Program-made: the position numbers and the translations under genes | Shown here: positions 51,673 through 61,686 of the stretch, piece after piece | How positions within the stretch are numbered: the first letter of the stretch is position 1 | Layout of the letters: each line of letters starts with the position of its first letter | Source of the DNA: Lachnospiraceae bacterium | GTDB lineage: Bacteria; Bacillota; Clostridia; Lachnospirales; Lachnospiraceae | Assembly (NCBI GenBank): GCA_017448245.1 | Contig: JAFSLV010000011.1 | Span: 172,074-236,073 of the forward strand | Reading direction: 5' to 3' | DNA length: 64,000 nt | The notes under the pieces: model-generated | Databases searched by the model: none | Told to the model about the DNA's origin: nothing | The model's input: only the letters and a program-made list of their open reading frames with translations

Positions 51673-53283
51673 ATGAGAGCAGGAAGGAGGTTGGCAGCCG
51701 TCTGCATCATGTGCCTGATCCTGACCGCCGCACTGGGCGCCTGCACAGGCGGCAGGAACGGAGGAGACACCTCACAGCAAGCGTCATCCGCGCAGGGAGC
51801 ATCTTCGACTGCGGACAGCGGAGAAAGCGCATCGGACGCGGGACAAACGGACGCTGCACAGACAAGAGATGACATCACGATCGGTATCCCTCAGGACATC
51901 GACTCGCTCGACCCTCATGCGGCGAGAGCAGCGGGAAGCAGAGAGGTACTGTTCAATCTCTATGAAGGGCTGGTCAAGCCCTCGTCTGACGGGGAACTTC
52001 TTCCGGCGATCGCAAGCGCATGGACGATTTCGGACGATGCCACGGTGTACACGTTTACGCTGCGGGAGGGCGTTCTGTTTCATGACGGTTCCGCGGTGAC
52101 CGCGGAGGATGTCGTTTATTCGATCGAACGCTGTGCCGATCCCGAACAGCCTGACACCTTTCAGTCGGCGCTGGAGGCGATCGAGTCGGTTTCGGTGACC
52201 GAAAACGGCGAGGTGGAGATTGTGCTCGGTGCGCCGGATTCGGAGTTTCTCGCACAACTGACGTGCGCGATCATCCCCGCGGGTAACGCAACGCCCGCAC
52301 AGACACCGGTCGGCACGGGCCCCTACAAGTATGTGTCCCACGCACCGCAGCAGAATCTGGTCATCGAAAAGTTTGACGATTACTGGGATCCGGATCATGC
52401 CGCGCATATCCGGAACGTCACCTTCAAGATCGAGGCGGACGTCAATACGGTCGTGATGGAGCTCAAGGCCGGCACGATCGATATGTTCTGCCGTCTGACG
52501 ACGGATATGTACACACAGCTGGCGGATGATTTTACGATCTATGAAGGGACCATGAATCTTGTCGTCGCGATGTATCTCAATAACGCGCATGCGCCGTTTA
52601 ACGATGCGCGCGTCCGTCAGGCGCTGTGCTATGCGCTCGACAAGGAAGAAATTTTTGACTTTATTTTTGACGGTTCGGGCACACCGCTCGGAAGCAGCAT
52701 GTATCCGTCCTTTGGCAAATACTTTGATGCTTCGCTCAATGATACCTATACCACGGATATCGACAGGGCAAAGGAACTCCTTGCGGAGGCCGGATACGAA
52801 AACGGCTTTACCTTTACGCTGACGATTCCGAGCAACTATGACCAGTATGTCGACATGAGCGAGGTCATCCGGGAACAGATGGCACGCATCGGCGTGACGG
52901 TGAACATCCAGCTGATCGAGTGGAATTCGTGGCTCTCCGACGTCTATGGCGGACGGGAATACGAGGCGACCATCGTCGGCGTCGACGCCTCGACGATGAC
53001 GGCCGCGGCGATGCTTTCGAGATTCCGGTCGGACGCGTCCAACAACTTTGTCAATTTCAACTCCGCCGCCTATGACACCGCCTTTGCCAATGCCAAGGCG
53101 GCCGTCGATGATGACGAAAAGACCGCGTATTACAAGGAATGCCTCACCATTCTTTCCGAAGAAGCGGCCAATGTCTACATCATGGACATGCCCAACTACG
53201 TCGCCCTCAATCCCGCCTTTACGGGATATGTGTATTATCCGCTGTATCTGATGGATGTTGCGGCGCTGAGGCCTGTCAATTGA
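51673..53283 (+). CDS. Peptide ABC transporter substrate-binding lipoprotein (SBP family 5)
   Basis: 536 residues with lipobox LGAC (Cys 24), Ser/Ala/Gly-rich spacer, and the family 5 fold (IGIPQDIDSLDPH; FHDGSAVTAEDVVYSIER; DARVRQALCYALDKEEI). Binds oligopeptides, dipeptides or nickel-like ligands outside the cell and delivers them to the permeases next door. Strong AAGGAGG before ATG 51673. First gene of the five-gene operon to 56558. Confidence 0.94.
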   Translation: MRAGRRLAAVCIMCLILTAALGACTGGRNGGDTSQQASSAQGASSTADSGESASDAGQTDAAQTRDDITIGIPQDIDSLDPHAARAAGSREVLFNLYEGLVKPSSDGELLPAIASAWTISDDATVYTFTLREGVLFHDGSAVTAEDVVYSIERCADPEQPDTFQSALEAIESVSVTENGEVEIVLGAPDSEFLAQLTCAIIPAGNATPAQTPVGTGPYKYVSHAPQQNLVIEKFDDYWDPDHAAHIRNVTFKIEADVNTVVMELKAGTIDMFCRLTTDMYTQLADDFTIYEGTMNLVVAMYLNNAHAPFNDARVRQALCYALDKEEIFDFIFDGSGTPLGSSMYPSFGKYFDASLNDTYTTDIDRAKELLAEAGYENGFTFTLTIPSNYDQYVDMSEVIREQMARIGVTVNIQLIEWNSWLSDVYGGREYEATIVGVDASTMTAAAMLSRFRSDASNNFVNFNSAAYDTAFANAKAAVDDDEKTAYYKECLTILSEEAANVYIMDMPNYVALNPAFTGYVYYPLYLMDVAALRPVN

Positions 53284-54218
53284 AATATGTCATCCGAAAA
53301 GTATGCTCCATGGTGATCACACTGATCGTCGTCTCCGTGTGCGTGTTTGTCGCGTTCTCCCTGATTCCGGGGGATCCCGCGACCAGAAAGCTCGGCACGG
53401 AGGCGACGGCGGAGCAGGTTGCGGCGCTCAGGGCACAGATGGGACTCGATGCGCCGCTCCATGTGCGTTATCTGACATGGATTACTTCATTCGTGAAGGG
53501 GGATTTCGGGATCTCCTACCAGACGGGGGATGCCGTGCGGTCGCTTCTCGCGAAGCGGATTCCCGTCACTTTTTTTCTTGCGCTGATCGCGTTTTGCATG
53601 ACGGTGGTGATCGCCATTCCCGTCGGCATCCTGACAGCCAAATACGAAAATTCGTGGCCCGACCGGATTGTGACCGTACTCAACCAGATCATTATGTCGG
53701 TGCCGCCGTTCTTTTCGGGCATTCTTCTGAGTACGCTGTTCGGCCTGATTCTCCGGTGGTTTACGCCGGGCGCCTATGTGTCGTATGACACGTCTTTTCG
53801 CGCGTTTCTCGGGTACATGCTGCTTCCCGCCTTTTGTGTCGCACTCCCGAAGGCGGCCATGACGATCAAGCTCTTAAGGAGCTCGATGATCGAAGAGGCG
53901 GGCAGGGACTATACGCGTACCGCCTACAGCAGGGGGAATACGATTGACGGCGTGATGTACGGGCACATCCTGAAAAACGCGATGATTCCCGTGGTGACGT
54001 TTTTGGGAATGGCGCTGGCGGACCTTCTGGCAGGCTCCATTGTGATCGAACAGCTCTTTTCGATCCCCGGGATTTCGCGTACGCTCATCACCTCGATCAG
54101 CAACCGTGACTATCCGGTAGTGATGGCGGTCATCATGGGAATTGCGGCAACCATCGTGACCGTCAATCTGATCGTCGATCTGGTCTACCGGGCGATCGAC
54201 CCCAGGGTGAGTCTTTGA
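53280..54218 (+). CDS. Peptide ABC transporter permease (DppB/OppB type)
   Basis: 312 residues from TTG 53280, overlapping the stop of the binding-protein gene, with GCTGAGG eight bases upstream. Six membrane helices. The EAA loop is visible as EEAGRDYTRTAYSRGNTIDGVMYGHIL, and the N-terminal LKYVIRKVCSMVITL with PGDPATRKLG is typical of DppB. Forms the membrane channel with the next gene product. Confidence 0.93.
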   Translation: MKYVIRKVCSMVITLIVVSVCVFVAFSLIPGDPATRKLGTEATAEQVAALRAQMGLDAPLHVRYLTWITSFVKGDFGISYQTGDAVRSLLAKRIPVTFFLALIAFCMTVVIAIPVGILTAKYENSWPDRIVTVLNQIIMSVPPFFSGILLSTLFGLILRWFTPGAYVSYDTSFRAFLGYMLLPAFCVALPKAAMTIKLLRSSMIEEAGRDYTRTAYSRGNTIDGVMYGHILKNAMIPVVTFLGMALADLLAGSIVIEQLFSIPGISRTLITSISNRDYPVVMAVIMGIAATIVTVNLIVDLVYRAIDPRVSL

Positions 54219-55036
54219 TGCTTAGGATTCTGGACTATATCAAAAAGAATCAGAGCCCCTTTTTCCGCATCGGCCTTCTGCTTACGCTTGTGATTACCTG
54301 CGCGGTTCTCATCTCGTTATTCTATATGCCGTATTCCCCGACAGCTATGGACCGGGCGAGCAGATCGCTGGGCATCTCTTTGCGGCACCCGATGGGGACG
54401 GACAATTTCGGCAGAGACATCTTTTGCCGTGTGCTGTACGGAACACGGGTGACACTTCTGATCGCGCTCGGCACCGTCGCGATCGGTACGACGGCGGGGA
54501 TCCTCATCGGCGCGCTCTGCGGCTATTTCGGAGGGCTCCTGGATGAGATCGTCATGCGGATCAACGATGCGCTCTTTGCGTTTCCGTCGATCCTGCTCGC
54601 GCTCGTTTTTGTCTCCCTCATGGGAACCGGAAATCTGCAGCTGGTGCTTTCGCTCGGCATCGCGTTTATCCCGAGCTTTTCGAGGATCGTGCGGGGAGAG
54701 TTTTTGAGGGCACGCAGCATGGACTATGTGCTCAACGCAAGACTCCAGGGCGCCTCGCATCTCAGAATCATGTTTGTGCATATCCTGCCCAATATCCGAG
54801 GCGTTCTGCTCAGTTCCGTGATGATCGGCTTTAACAATGCGGTACTGGCGGAGGCGGGCCTGAGCTTCCTCGGGATCGGGACACAGCCGCCGTTTGATTC
54901 CCTCGGCCAGATGCTTTCGGACGCGCGGATCAATATCATGTCGGAACCCCGTTATATGCTGGGACCGGGGATCGTGCTGATTCTTCTGGTACTCGGCTTT
55001 TCCCTGCTCGGCGAGGGGTTGAGGACAAAGACATGA
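54218..55036 (+). CDS. Peptide ABC transporter permease (DppC/OppC type)
   Basis: 272 residues from ATG 54218 (TTG 54215 is an alternative), overlapping the previous stop by 1 base. The N-terminal helix is followed by LRHPMGTDNFGRDIFCRVLYGTR, the classic DppC segment, and the EAA-type loop RARSMDYVLNARLQGASHLRIMFVHILPN. Five to six helices. Confidence 0.93.
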   Translation: MLRILDYIKKNQSPFFRIGLLLTLVITCAVLISLFYMPYSPTAMDRASRSLGISLRHPMGTDNFGRDIFCRVLYGTRVTLLIALGTVAIGTTAGILIGALCGYFGGLLDEIVMRINDALFAFPSILLALVFVSLMGTGNLQLVLSLGIAFIPSFSRIVRGEFLRARSMDYVLNARLQGASHLRIMFVHILPNIRGVLLSSVMIGFNNAVLAEAGLSFLGIGTQPPFDSLGQMLSDARINIMSEPRYMLGPGIVLILLVLGFSLLGEGLRTKT

Positions 55037-55845
55037 CACATCAGGAAAAGAAGCCCCTGTTACAGGTGACCGATCTGCATATCGAATTCCACGATCACGG
55101 CCAGCCGGAAACGGCGGTCGAGGATTTTGATCTGACGCTTTACGAAGGGGAGATCGTCGGCATCGTCGGCGAATCGGGCTCCGGCAAAAGCATGTCGGCA
55201 CTCGCGATTGCGGGGCTTTTGTCGAGACGCGCGATGATGACCAGAAGAGGGGAGATCCTCTTTGACGGGCACAATCTTCTGACCTGCGACCGAAAGACAC
55301 TGCGTTCCTATCAGGGGGACGAGATCGCGATGATCTTCCAGGAGCCGATGACCTCCCTCAATCCGCTGTTGCGTATCGGTCCCCAGGTCGAGGAGTGCTT
55401 AAAGATCCACCATCCGGAGATCGGCAAAGAGGAGCGCAGGAAACGCGCGCTGACGATCATGGAACAGGTGGGACTCAGGGATACGGAAACGCTCTACCGG
55501 ATGTATCCGCACGAGCTCTCCGGCGGCATGCGCCAGAGAATCATGATCGCCGCCGCCATGATCGCGGAGCCCAGGATCCTGATTGCGGACGAACCGACGA
55601 CGGCACTCGACGTGACGATTCAGGCAAAGATCGTTCGTCTTTTGCGCAAAATCAACGAGGTCGCCCATACCTCGATCCTGTTTATCTCGCATGATCTGTC
55701 GCTGGTTGCGCAACTGTGCCACCGCGTGATCGTCATGAAGCAGGGGCGCATCGTGGAAGAGGGCCGGATCGAAGAGATCTTCGAGCATCCGAAGGATGTC
55801 TACACGAAGGAGCTGATCGATGCGATCCCGAAGGTGGCGCTATGA
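55033..55845 (+). CDS. Peptide ABC transporter ATPase (DppD/OppD type)
   Basis: 270 residues. Walker [10 protein letters not shown]-loop [10 protein letters not shown], signature [12 protein letters not shown], Walker [14 protein letters not shown]-loop SHD. Powers import together with the following ATPase. Its C-terminus ([20 protein letters not shown]) is shortened relative to OppD proteins that carry a Cys-rich iron-sulfur tail. 4-bp overlaps on both sides. Confidence 0.95.
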   Translation: MTHQEKKPLLQVTDLHIEFHDHGQPETAVEDFDLTLYEGEIVGIVGESGSGKSMSALAIAGLLSRRAMMTRRGEILFDGHNLLTCDRKTLRSYQGDEIAMIFQEPMTSLNPLLRIGPQVEECLKIHHPEIGKEERRKRALTIMEQVGLRDTETLYRMYPHELSGGMRQRIMIAAAMIAEPRILIADEPTTALDVTIQAKIVRLLRKINEVAHTSILFISHDLSLVAQLCHRVIVMKQGRIVEEGRIEEIFEHPKDVYTKELIDAIPKVAL

Positions 55846-56558
55846 ACAAGGATCTGTTGACCATTGAACATCTGAATGTCGGTTACGGGAAAAAGCAGGT
55901 GCTTTTTGATGTGTCGCTGTCGGTAAAGGAAGGCGAGATCCTGGGGATTGCCGGGGAGTCGGGCTGCGGCAAATCGACGCTTGCACGTACGATCGTCGGC
56001 ATGAAGAGGCAGTATGAAGGCACACTCCGTCTGGAGACGAACGATCCGCAGATGGTCTTTCAGGATCCGTACGGTTCTCTCAATCCGTCCAAGAAAATCG
56101 GCTGGCTCTTAAAGGAACCGCTGCGTCTCGACAGACAGCGGAAGTGGTCGCCCGGGGAGATGGACGAAAGGGTCTTTGAGGTACTCGAAAAGATCGAACT
56201 GGACAGGGCGCTTCTTTCCCGTTATCCCGCGCAGCTGTCCGGCGGACAGCGGCAGCGCGTGGCGATCGGCATCGCCCTGATGCGCGCGCCAAGGCTCCTG
56301 ATCGCGGATGAGCCGGTATCGGCCCTGGATGTGACGATCCAGGCACAGATCTTAAAACTCCTTGCCCATCTGCATGAAGAGCTCTCTCTTTCGATACTGT
56401 TTATTTCGCATGATCTGCGCGTGATCTGGCAGCTGTGCGAAAATGTTCTTGTCATGAAGGACGGACGGGTGGTCGAATACGGCCATACCGGGGAAGTGTA
56501 CCGGAATCCGCAGGACGACTATACGAAAAAACTGCTGTCGGCGGCCGGAATCCGGTGA
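55842..56558 (+). CDS. Peptide ABC transporter ATPase (DppF/OppF type)
   Basis: 238 residues from ATG 55842. Walker A GESGCGKSTL, Q-loop FQDPYGSLNP, signature LSGGQRQRVAIG, Walker B LLIADEPVSALD, H-loop SHD. It is about 80 residues shorter than many OppF proteins, lacking the usual C-terminal extension. Last gene of the transporter operon; no clear terminator follows. Confidence 0.94.
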   Translation: MNKDLLTIEHLNVGYGKKQVLFDVSLSVKEGEILGIAGESGCGKSTLARTIVGMKRQYEGTLRLETNDPQMVFQDPYGSLNPSKKIGWLLKEPLRLDRQRKWSPGEMDERVFEVLEKIELDRALLSRYPAQLSGGQRQRVAIGIALMRAPRLLIADEPVSALDVTIQAQILKLLAHLHEELSLSILFISHDLRVIWQLCENVLVMKDGRVVEYGHTGEVYRNPQDDYTKKLLSAAGIR

Positions 56559-56641
56559 GGTTCGTCTCCGTGACGCCGGGCGCCCGTATCGGATTATCAT
56601 AATAATAATCATGGAATTTCATGGAAAACTATCAAGTTTTG

Positions 56642-56650
56642 TGTTAAAAT
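56642..56650 (+). promoter_or_regulatory. Probable promoter of the small unknown gene
   Basis: Extended -10 TG-T-TAAAAT (hexamer 56645-56650) with a partial -35 TGGAAA (56622-56627) at 17 bases. It lies in the 152-base gap after the transporter operon, which also holds a short A/T inverted repeat (GATTAT...ATAATC near 56592). Confidence 0.5.
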
Positions 56651-56710
56651 AGCCGATGTATATGATGCAAAGGCAGTTCATGCGATTTGGTGTATGCAAG
56701 GAGAAGAGCA

Positions 56711-57130
56711 GTGAAAATCGACGGTGTGGTAAATTATTCCAGTTTCATGCAGCATTTCCATCCGCTGGACGTGAGAGATACGGCGGGATCGGAGCAGGCG
56801 TCCGTACAGAAGGTACAGGAGGTCAGGGAAACTGCTCCCGTCGGGGAGGATGAAGGCCGCGTTACCGCACTGAACGGCACTTACAACCGTGCAAAGGCGT
56901 ATGAGACCGCCCCCGTCGCAGGCCCCCTCGAGGACATCGAGGTGGACTTCGGGAACGGAAGCAGCGCCGCATCTTCTTTTGAGACCGGAGAGATTCGTAA
57001 GGCCATCTCCGATATGGAAAAGGATGCCGTGCTGCACGAGTATCAGTATTTTGTCGGCAATCACCGTTCGGAGACACTGGTCGACAATCCGGACGGTATC
57101 GTCACGAGACTTTCGGACGCGGTCGCCTGA
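56711..57130 (+). CDS. Small acidic protein of unknown function
   Basis: 139 residues from GTG 56711, seven bases after AAGGAG. The N-terminus VKIDGVVNYSSFMQHFHPLDV is followed by a low-complexity acidic middle and a helical C-terminal part (IRKAISDMEKDAVLHEYQYFVGNHRS) ending in IVTRLSDAVA. No signal peptide or membrane segment. I do not recognise it. It is monocistronic, with its own promoter and a strong terminator. Confidence 0.7.
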   Translation: MKIDGVVNYSSFMQHFHPLDVRDTAGSEQASVQKVQEVRETAPVGEDEGRVTALNGTYNRAKAYETAPVAGPLEDIEVDFGNGSSAASSFETGEIRKAISDMEKDAVLHEYQYFVGNHRSETLVDNPDGIVTRLSDAVA

Positions 57131-57157
57131 GGCAGACACAAGCTTTCGAGAACACCT

Positions 57158-57197
57158 TCCCGCATATCCCGACAAGGGTATGCGGGAGTTTTTTTTT
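57158..57197 (+). terminator. Strong intrinsic terminator before glnN
   Basis: 9-bp stem TCCCGCATA (57158-57166) with TATGCGGGA (57179-57187), 12-base loop, then nine T residues (57189-57197). Confidence 0.92.
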
Positions 57198-57236
57198 ATG
57201 ATAAAATAAGGAAAGGAACCACAGGGAGGACCCTTT

Positions 57237-59324
57237 ATGAAGGCCAATACCGGTTTTGAGAAGCTGTTTTCCGAGGATGTCTTTAATGAAGAGCGGATGA
57301 AGGAGTATCTTTCCGCCAAAGCCTTTTCAACCTGGAAAAAATGCATCGACAATTCGACCCAGCTCGACCCCGACTGTGCCAACGAGATCGCATCCGCCAT
57401 GAAGGAATGGGCGCTTGCCAGAGGAGCCACGCATTATACGCACTGGTTTCAGCCGCTGACCGGCGCGACGGCGGAAAAGCACGACTCCTTTATCGCGGCC
57501 GATGCCGCGGGCCGGCTGATTACCGATTTCAGCGGGAAGCATCTGATCAAGGGAGAGCCGGATGCGTCTTCTTTTCCTTCCGGCGGCCTGCGCGCGACCT
57601 TTGAGGCAAGGGGATATACAGCCTGGGATCCGACTTCCTATGCCTTTGTCAAGGACGCCACGCTCTATATTCCCACGATTTTCTGTTCCTATTCGGGGTA
57701 TGCCCTCGACAAAAAAACGCCGCTTTTGCGTTCGATGGATCTGATCAGCCGTGAGGCGGTGCGGATCTTAAGACTCTTTGGCGATAAAAAAACAAGGCGC
57801 GTCATTGCGCAGTGCGGGCCGGAGCAGGAATATTTTCTGATCGACAAGGCACTGTATCAGGCAAGGGACGACCTCAAGATGACGGGACGCACGCTGTTCG
57901 GCGCCCCCGCGGCCAGGGGACAGGAGACGGAGGATCATTATTACGGGCAGATCAAGCCCAGGGTTTTGTCTTTTATGCAGGAACTGGACGAATCTCTCTG
58001 GAAGCTCGGCGTGCCCGCAAAGACAAGGCACAACGAGGCGGCCCCTTCGCAGCATGAGATTGCGATTCTCTACCGTGACGCCAATACGGCGGCGGATGCC
58101 AACCAGCTGACGATGGAGCTGCTCAAAAAAATCGCGGACAGACACGGCTTTGTCTGCCTGTTGCATGAAAAGCCTTTTTCGGGTGTCAACGGGTCCGGCA
58201 AGCACGACAACTGGTCGCTCATGACGGACGGAGGGAAAAATCTCTTCAAACCGGGCTCCACGCCGTTGCAGAACGCGCAGTTTCTGCTGTTCCTTGCGGC
58301 CTTCATCAAGGGGGTCGACGAATACCAGGATACGCTTCGTGCGACGGTTGCGACCAGCGGCAACGAACATCGTCTGGGTGCGCTCGAGGCACCGCCAGCG
58401 ATCATCTCCGTGTACCTCGGCGACGAGCTCGGAAAGGTCATCGATACGATCACAAAGGGAGTATCCTATAAGGACCGCAAAAAGGAGATGCTCAAGGTCG
58501 GCGTGGATGTGATGCCGCCGATTCCGCTCGACAATACCGACCGCAACCGCACGAGCCCGATGGCCTTTACCGGCAACAAATTTGAATTCCGCATGGTCGG
58601 AAGCTCGCAGTCGGTCTCGGGTCCCAATATCGCGCTCAATACGATCATGGCCGAGGAACTCAAGGGCTTTGCGGATCGCCTCGAAAAGGCAAAGAACTTT
58701 CAGAAGGAGCTGCAGCAGCTGCTGAAGGAGGTCTTTTCCGCACACAAAAGAATCATCTTTGACGGAAACGGATATGACGGTGCCTGGGAAAAGGAAGCAA
58801 AAAAGCGCGGCCTTTCCAACCTGGCGACGACCATGGAGGCGCTGCCGCATTATGTCAGCGCGTCCTCCCTCAGGCTTTTTACCGCCAACCATATCTATAC
58901 GGAGGAGGAACTCAGGGCCAGATACAATATCCACGTCGACACCTATAACCGCACACTGATCGTCGAGGCGCGCACCATGGTCAACATGATCCGCAAACAG
59001 ATCCTGCCCGCGGTCAGCGGCTTCGGGGCGACGCTGTGCGAACGCGCAAAGGCCAAGGAGGCGCTGGCGCAGGATGCGGCCTATGAGAGAAAAACGTCAG
59101 CGGAAATCAGCCGCCTGACGGATCTTCTTGACGCGGCCGGTACGCAGCTTGCACGGGATCTCGGAAGGGTGCCCAAGGACAAGGAAAAGGCAATGCGCTA
59201 TATCGGCAAAACGATACGCGCCGACATGCAAAAGGCGCGGGAAGCCGCGGATGCGCTGGAGGAGATGACAGACACCTATGTCTGGCCGTTCCCGGTATAC
59301 AGCGACCTTTTGTTTTCCGAATAA
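57237..59324 (+). CDS. glnN: Type III glutamine synthetase
   Basis: 695 residues, the size of the large dodecameric class III enzymes and far longer than GlnA. N-terminal FEKLFSEDVFNEERMKEYLS and HYTHWFQPLTGATAEKHDSF are class III signatures; GPEQEYFLID, NEAAPSQHEIA and NGSGKHDNWS carry the metal and ATP-site residues. Makes glutamine from glutamate and ammonia with ATP. GGGAGGA precedes ATG 57237. A TATGAT at 57197-57202 may be its -10, but no -35 fits. No nitrogen regulator is adjacent. Confidence 0.96.
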   Translation: MKANTGFEKLFSEDVFNEERMKEYLSAKAFSTWKKCIDNSTQLDPDCANEIASAMKEWALARGATHYTHWFQPLTGATAEKHDSFIAADAAGRLITDFSGKHLIKGEPDASSFPSGGLRATFEARGYTAWDPTSYAFVKDATLYIPTIFCSYSGYALDKKTPLLRSMDLISREAVRILRLFGDKKTRRVIAQCGPEQEYFLIDKALYQARDDLKMTGRTLFGAPAARGQETEDHYYGQIKPRVLSFMQELDESLWKLGVPAKTRHNEAAPSQHEIAILYRDANTAADANQLTMELLKKIADRHGFVCLLHEKPFSGVNGSGKHDNWSLMTDGGKNLFKPGSTPLQNAQFLLFLAAFIKGVDEYQDTLRATVATSGNEHRLGALEAPPAIISVYLGDELGKVIDTITKGVSYKDRKKEMLKVGVDVMPPIPLDNTDRNRTSPMAFTGNKFEFRMVGSSQSVSGPNIALNTIMAEELKGFADRLEKAKNFQKELQQLLKEVFSAHKRIIFDGNGYDGAWEKEAKKRGLSNLATTMEALPHYVSASSLRLFTANHIYTEEELRARYNIHVDTYNRTLIVEARTMVNMIRKQILPAVSGFGATLCERAKAKEALAQDAAYERKTSAEISRLTDLLDAAGTQLARDLGRVPKDKEKAMRYIGKTIRADMQKAREAADALEEMTDTYVWPFPVYSDLLFSE

Positions 59325-59336
59325 GGGGGATACGGA

Positions 59337-59864
59337 GTGAGATTCCTACCGGATGCCATGGTGGCATCGGCGGAGGATGTACCGTATGAGGCACTGTATG
59401 AGCGGGGCTTTCGTCTGGTCATCCTCGATATCGACAATACGATCGTGCCGCATGACGCGCCGGCGGACGAGCATGCGACCGCGCTTTTTTACAGGATTCA
59501 TGCAAGCGGACTGAGGAGTGTCGTGATCTCCAACAACAACCGGGCGCGGGTGCAGCCCTTTGCGGAGGCGGTCGGCACACACTTTATCTGCAAGGCAGGG
59601 AAGCCGAAAAGCGGTGCTTATCAAAAGGCCATGGCCAAATACGGCGTAACCCGGCAGGAGACCTTTGCCGTCGGAGACCAGATTTTCACGGACCAGTGGG
59701 GCGCCATGGCTGCCGGTATCCGGATGATACTGGTTTCGCCGATCGATCCGGCAGAGAGGCAATCGATCGTTTTCAAGCGTAAGCTGGAGCGGCCGCTTTT
59801 GTGGATATACCGTCGCGTGATGAAAAAAAACGGTACGACCTACGGGGGAGAGATCTTTTCATGA
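59337..59864 (+). CDS. YqeG-family HAD phosphatase
   Basis: 175 residues from GTG 59337 after GGGGGA. HAD motif I DIDNTIVPHD (about 31-40), motif II VISNNN, motif III Lys in AGKPKSGAY and motif IV VGDQIFTDQWGA. This small cytoplasmic family (HAD IIIA) usually neighbours aroE/aroD in Firmicutes, as here. Substrate unknown; nucleotide or phosphatidylglycerol-phosphate type activity is only an analogy. Overlaps the next gene by 4 bp. Confidence 0.93.
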   Translation: MRFLPDAMVASAEDVPYEALYERGFRLVILDIDNTIVPHDAPADEHATALFYRIHASGLRSVVISNNNRARVQPFAEAVGTHFICKAGKPKSGAYQKAMAKYGVTRQETFAVGDQIFTDQWGAMAAGIRMILVSPIDPAERQSIVFKRKLERPLLWIYRRVMKKNGTTYGGEIFS

Positions 59865-61261
59865 ACAGTCTGATCAATGCGGAAACCGTATGCTGTGCGC
59901 TGCTCGGACATCCCGTCGGGCATTCGCTCTCGCCCGTACTGCACAATGCGCTGGCGGCACGCCTCGGGGTCAACATGGTCTATACGGCGTTTGATGTGGA
60001 CCGCGACGGGCTGCAGGCGGCCATCGACGGTGCGTATGCGCTCGGGATCCGCGGACTCAACATCACGGTTCCGCACAAGCAGGCAGTGATGGATCTTCTG
60101 GCCGGAACGGACGAGTCGGCATCGCTCGCCGGTGCGGCCAATACCCTTGTATATTCCGCAAAGAACGGCGGATATATCGGATACAATACGGACATGACCG
60201 GTCTTTTGCGTGCGGTGACCTCGGACGGGATTTCTCTAAAGGGAGCGGACGTGGTGATCATCGGCGCGGGCGGTGTCGCGCGGGCCGTATTCTGCATGTG
60301 TGTGCAAGAAATGGTACGCAGGGTCTACGTACTCAACCGGACCAAAGAGCACGCGGCGCATCTGTGTGCCGAAATCGCACAGAAGACGGGCTTTCATGCG
60401 TCGGAAGCCATGGGGCTTGACGGATACGGTACGCTTCTTTCGAAAAAAGACCTGCAAGCCGTCTGTTTCCAGTGCACCAGTGTCGGAATGCATCCGCTGA
60501 CCGAGAGCATGCCGGTCGAGGACCCCGCGTTTTTTGAGGTAACGAAGGCGGTCTATGATCTGATCTACCGCCCGGAGGAAACACGCTTTTTGAGAGAGGC
60601 GGCCGCACGGGGCGCGGTGACGCATAACGGACTGAGGATGCTGTTATATCAGGGCGTGGCCGCGTTTGAGCACTGGTTTGACGTGCAGGTGACAAAGGAC
60701 ATGATCGAAGAGGTGTATCAGGAGATGCGTCATCATCTGACGGATAAAAAGACGATTATTCTCACCGGTTTTATGGGAAGCGGAAAGACCACGATTGCAA
60801 GACTTCTGTCGGAGATGCTCGATGAACCGCTCATCGATCTGGATACGGAGATCGAGCAGCGCGTCAAAACGACGATCGAAGATATCTTTGCCGTGCGCGG
60901 CGAGGAGGCGTTCCGGGATATCGAAACGAGGATCCTCAAGGAGATTGCATCCGCAGACCGTCTGCCCTTTATCCTGTCCACCGGCGGCGGAGTGCCGCTC
61001 AGGGAGGAAAACCGCAAGACCCTGCGCGAGACAGGCACGGTCGTCTATCTGAAGACCTCGCCGGAGGTGGTATACCAGCGTACCCTGGGGGATGATTCGA
61101 GGCCCCTGTTACAGACAGACAATCCGCTTGAGACGATCATCGCCATGGAAAAGGAAAGAGACGCCTGTTACCGGTCGGCGGCGGATGTGACGATCGTGAC
61201 GGATACGTACAGTCCGGAGGAAGTGGCGGACCGGATTATCAAAAAGGTGTTTTCCTCATGA
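59861..61261 (+). CDS. Fused shikimate dehydrogenase-shikimate kinase (AroE-AroK)
   Basis: 466 residues from ATG 59861. Residues about 1-290 are AroE: GHPVGHSLSP substrate loop, catalytic Lys in NITVPHKQA, NTDMTG, and the NADP fold IIGAGGVARAV. Residues about 295-466 are AroK: P-loop GFMGSGKTT, DLDTEIEQR, STGGGVPLR and the lid DDSRPLL. The two consecutive steps from 3-dehydroshikimate to shikimate-3-phosphate are thus joined. The gene overlaps aroQ by 4 bp, placing three consecutive shikimate-pathway activities in one transcript. Confidence 0.95.
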   Translation: MNSLINAETVCCALLGHPVGHSLSPVLHNALAARLGVNMVYTAFDVDRDGLQAAIDGAYALGIRGLNITVPHKQAVMDLLAGTDESASLAGAANTLVYSAKNGGYIGYNTDMTGLLRAVTSDGISLKGADVVIIGAGGVARAVFCMCVQEMVRRVYVLNRTKEHAAHLCAEIAQKTGFHASEAMGLDGYGTLLSKKDLQAVCFQCTSVGMHPLTESMPVEDPAFFEVTKAVYDLIYRPEETRFLREAAARGAVTHNGLRMLLYQGVAAFEHWFDVQVTKDMIEEVYQEMRHHLTDKKTIILTGFMGSGKTTIARLLSEMLDEPLIDLDTEIEQRVKTTIEDIFAVRGEEAFRDIETRILKEIASADRLPFILSTGGGVPLREENRKTLRETGTVVYLKTSPEVVYQRTLGDDSRPLLQTDNPLETIIAMEKERDACYRSAADVTIVTDTYSPEEVADRIIKKVFSS

Positions 61262-61686
61262 AGCTGCTTGTCATCAACGGTCCCAATCTCAACTTTTTAG
61301 GCATCCGTGAGCCAGAGGTTTACGGGAAGGAGGATTACGCGTCGCTCGTGAAGATGATCGAGCGCCACGCGGCGGAACAGGGGCACAGCGTGACGGTGTT
61401 CCAGTCCAATCACGAGGGTGCGATCATCGACCGGATCCAGGAGGCATACCGGGACGGCACGGAAGGAATCGTCATCAATCCCGGCGCCTATACGCATACC
61501 AGCTATGCGATTCATGATGCGCTCAAAAGCGTTGCCGCCATCCGCAAGGCGGAGGTGCATATCTCCGATATTTCCGCAAGGGAGCCCTTCCGGAAAGAGA
61601 GCGTGACGGCAGCCGCGTGCGATACGATGATTGCGGGAAAGGGACTGGCCGGATATCTCGAGGCAATGGATTATCTTACGGCATGA
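61258..61686 (+). CDS. aroQ: Type II 3-dehydroquinate dehydratase
   Basis: 142 residues, dodecameric class II enzyme. Motifs: LVINGPNLNFLGIREPEVYG with the catalytic Tyr, QSNHEGAIIDRI, INPGAYTHTSYAI and VHISDISAREPFR. Produces 3-dehydroshikimate for the fused AroE-AroK just upstream. Overlaps the histidine kinase gene by 4 bp. Confidence 0.96.
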   Translation: MKLLVINGPNLNFLGIREPEVYGKEDYASLVKMIERHAAEQGHSVTVFQSNHEGAIIDRIQEAYRDGTEGIVINPGAYTHTSYAIHDALKSVAAIRKAEVHISDISAREPFRKESVTAAACDTMIAGKGLAGYLEAMDYLTA

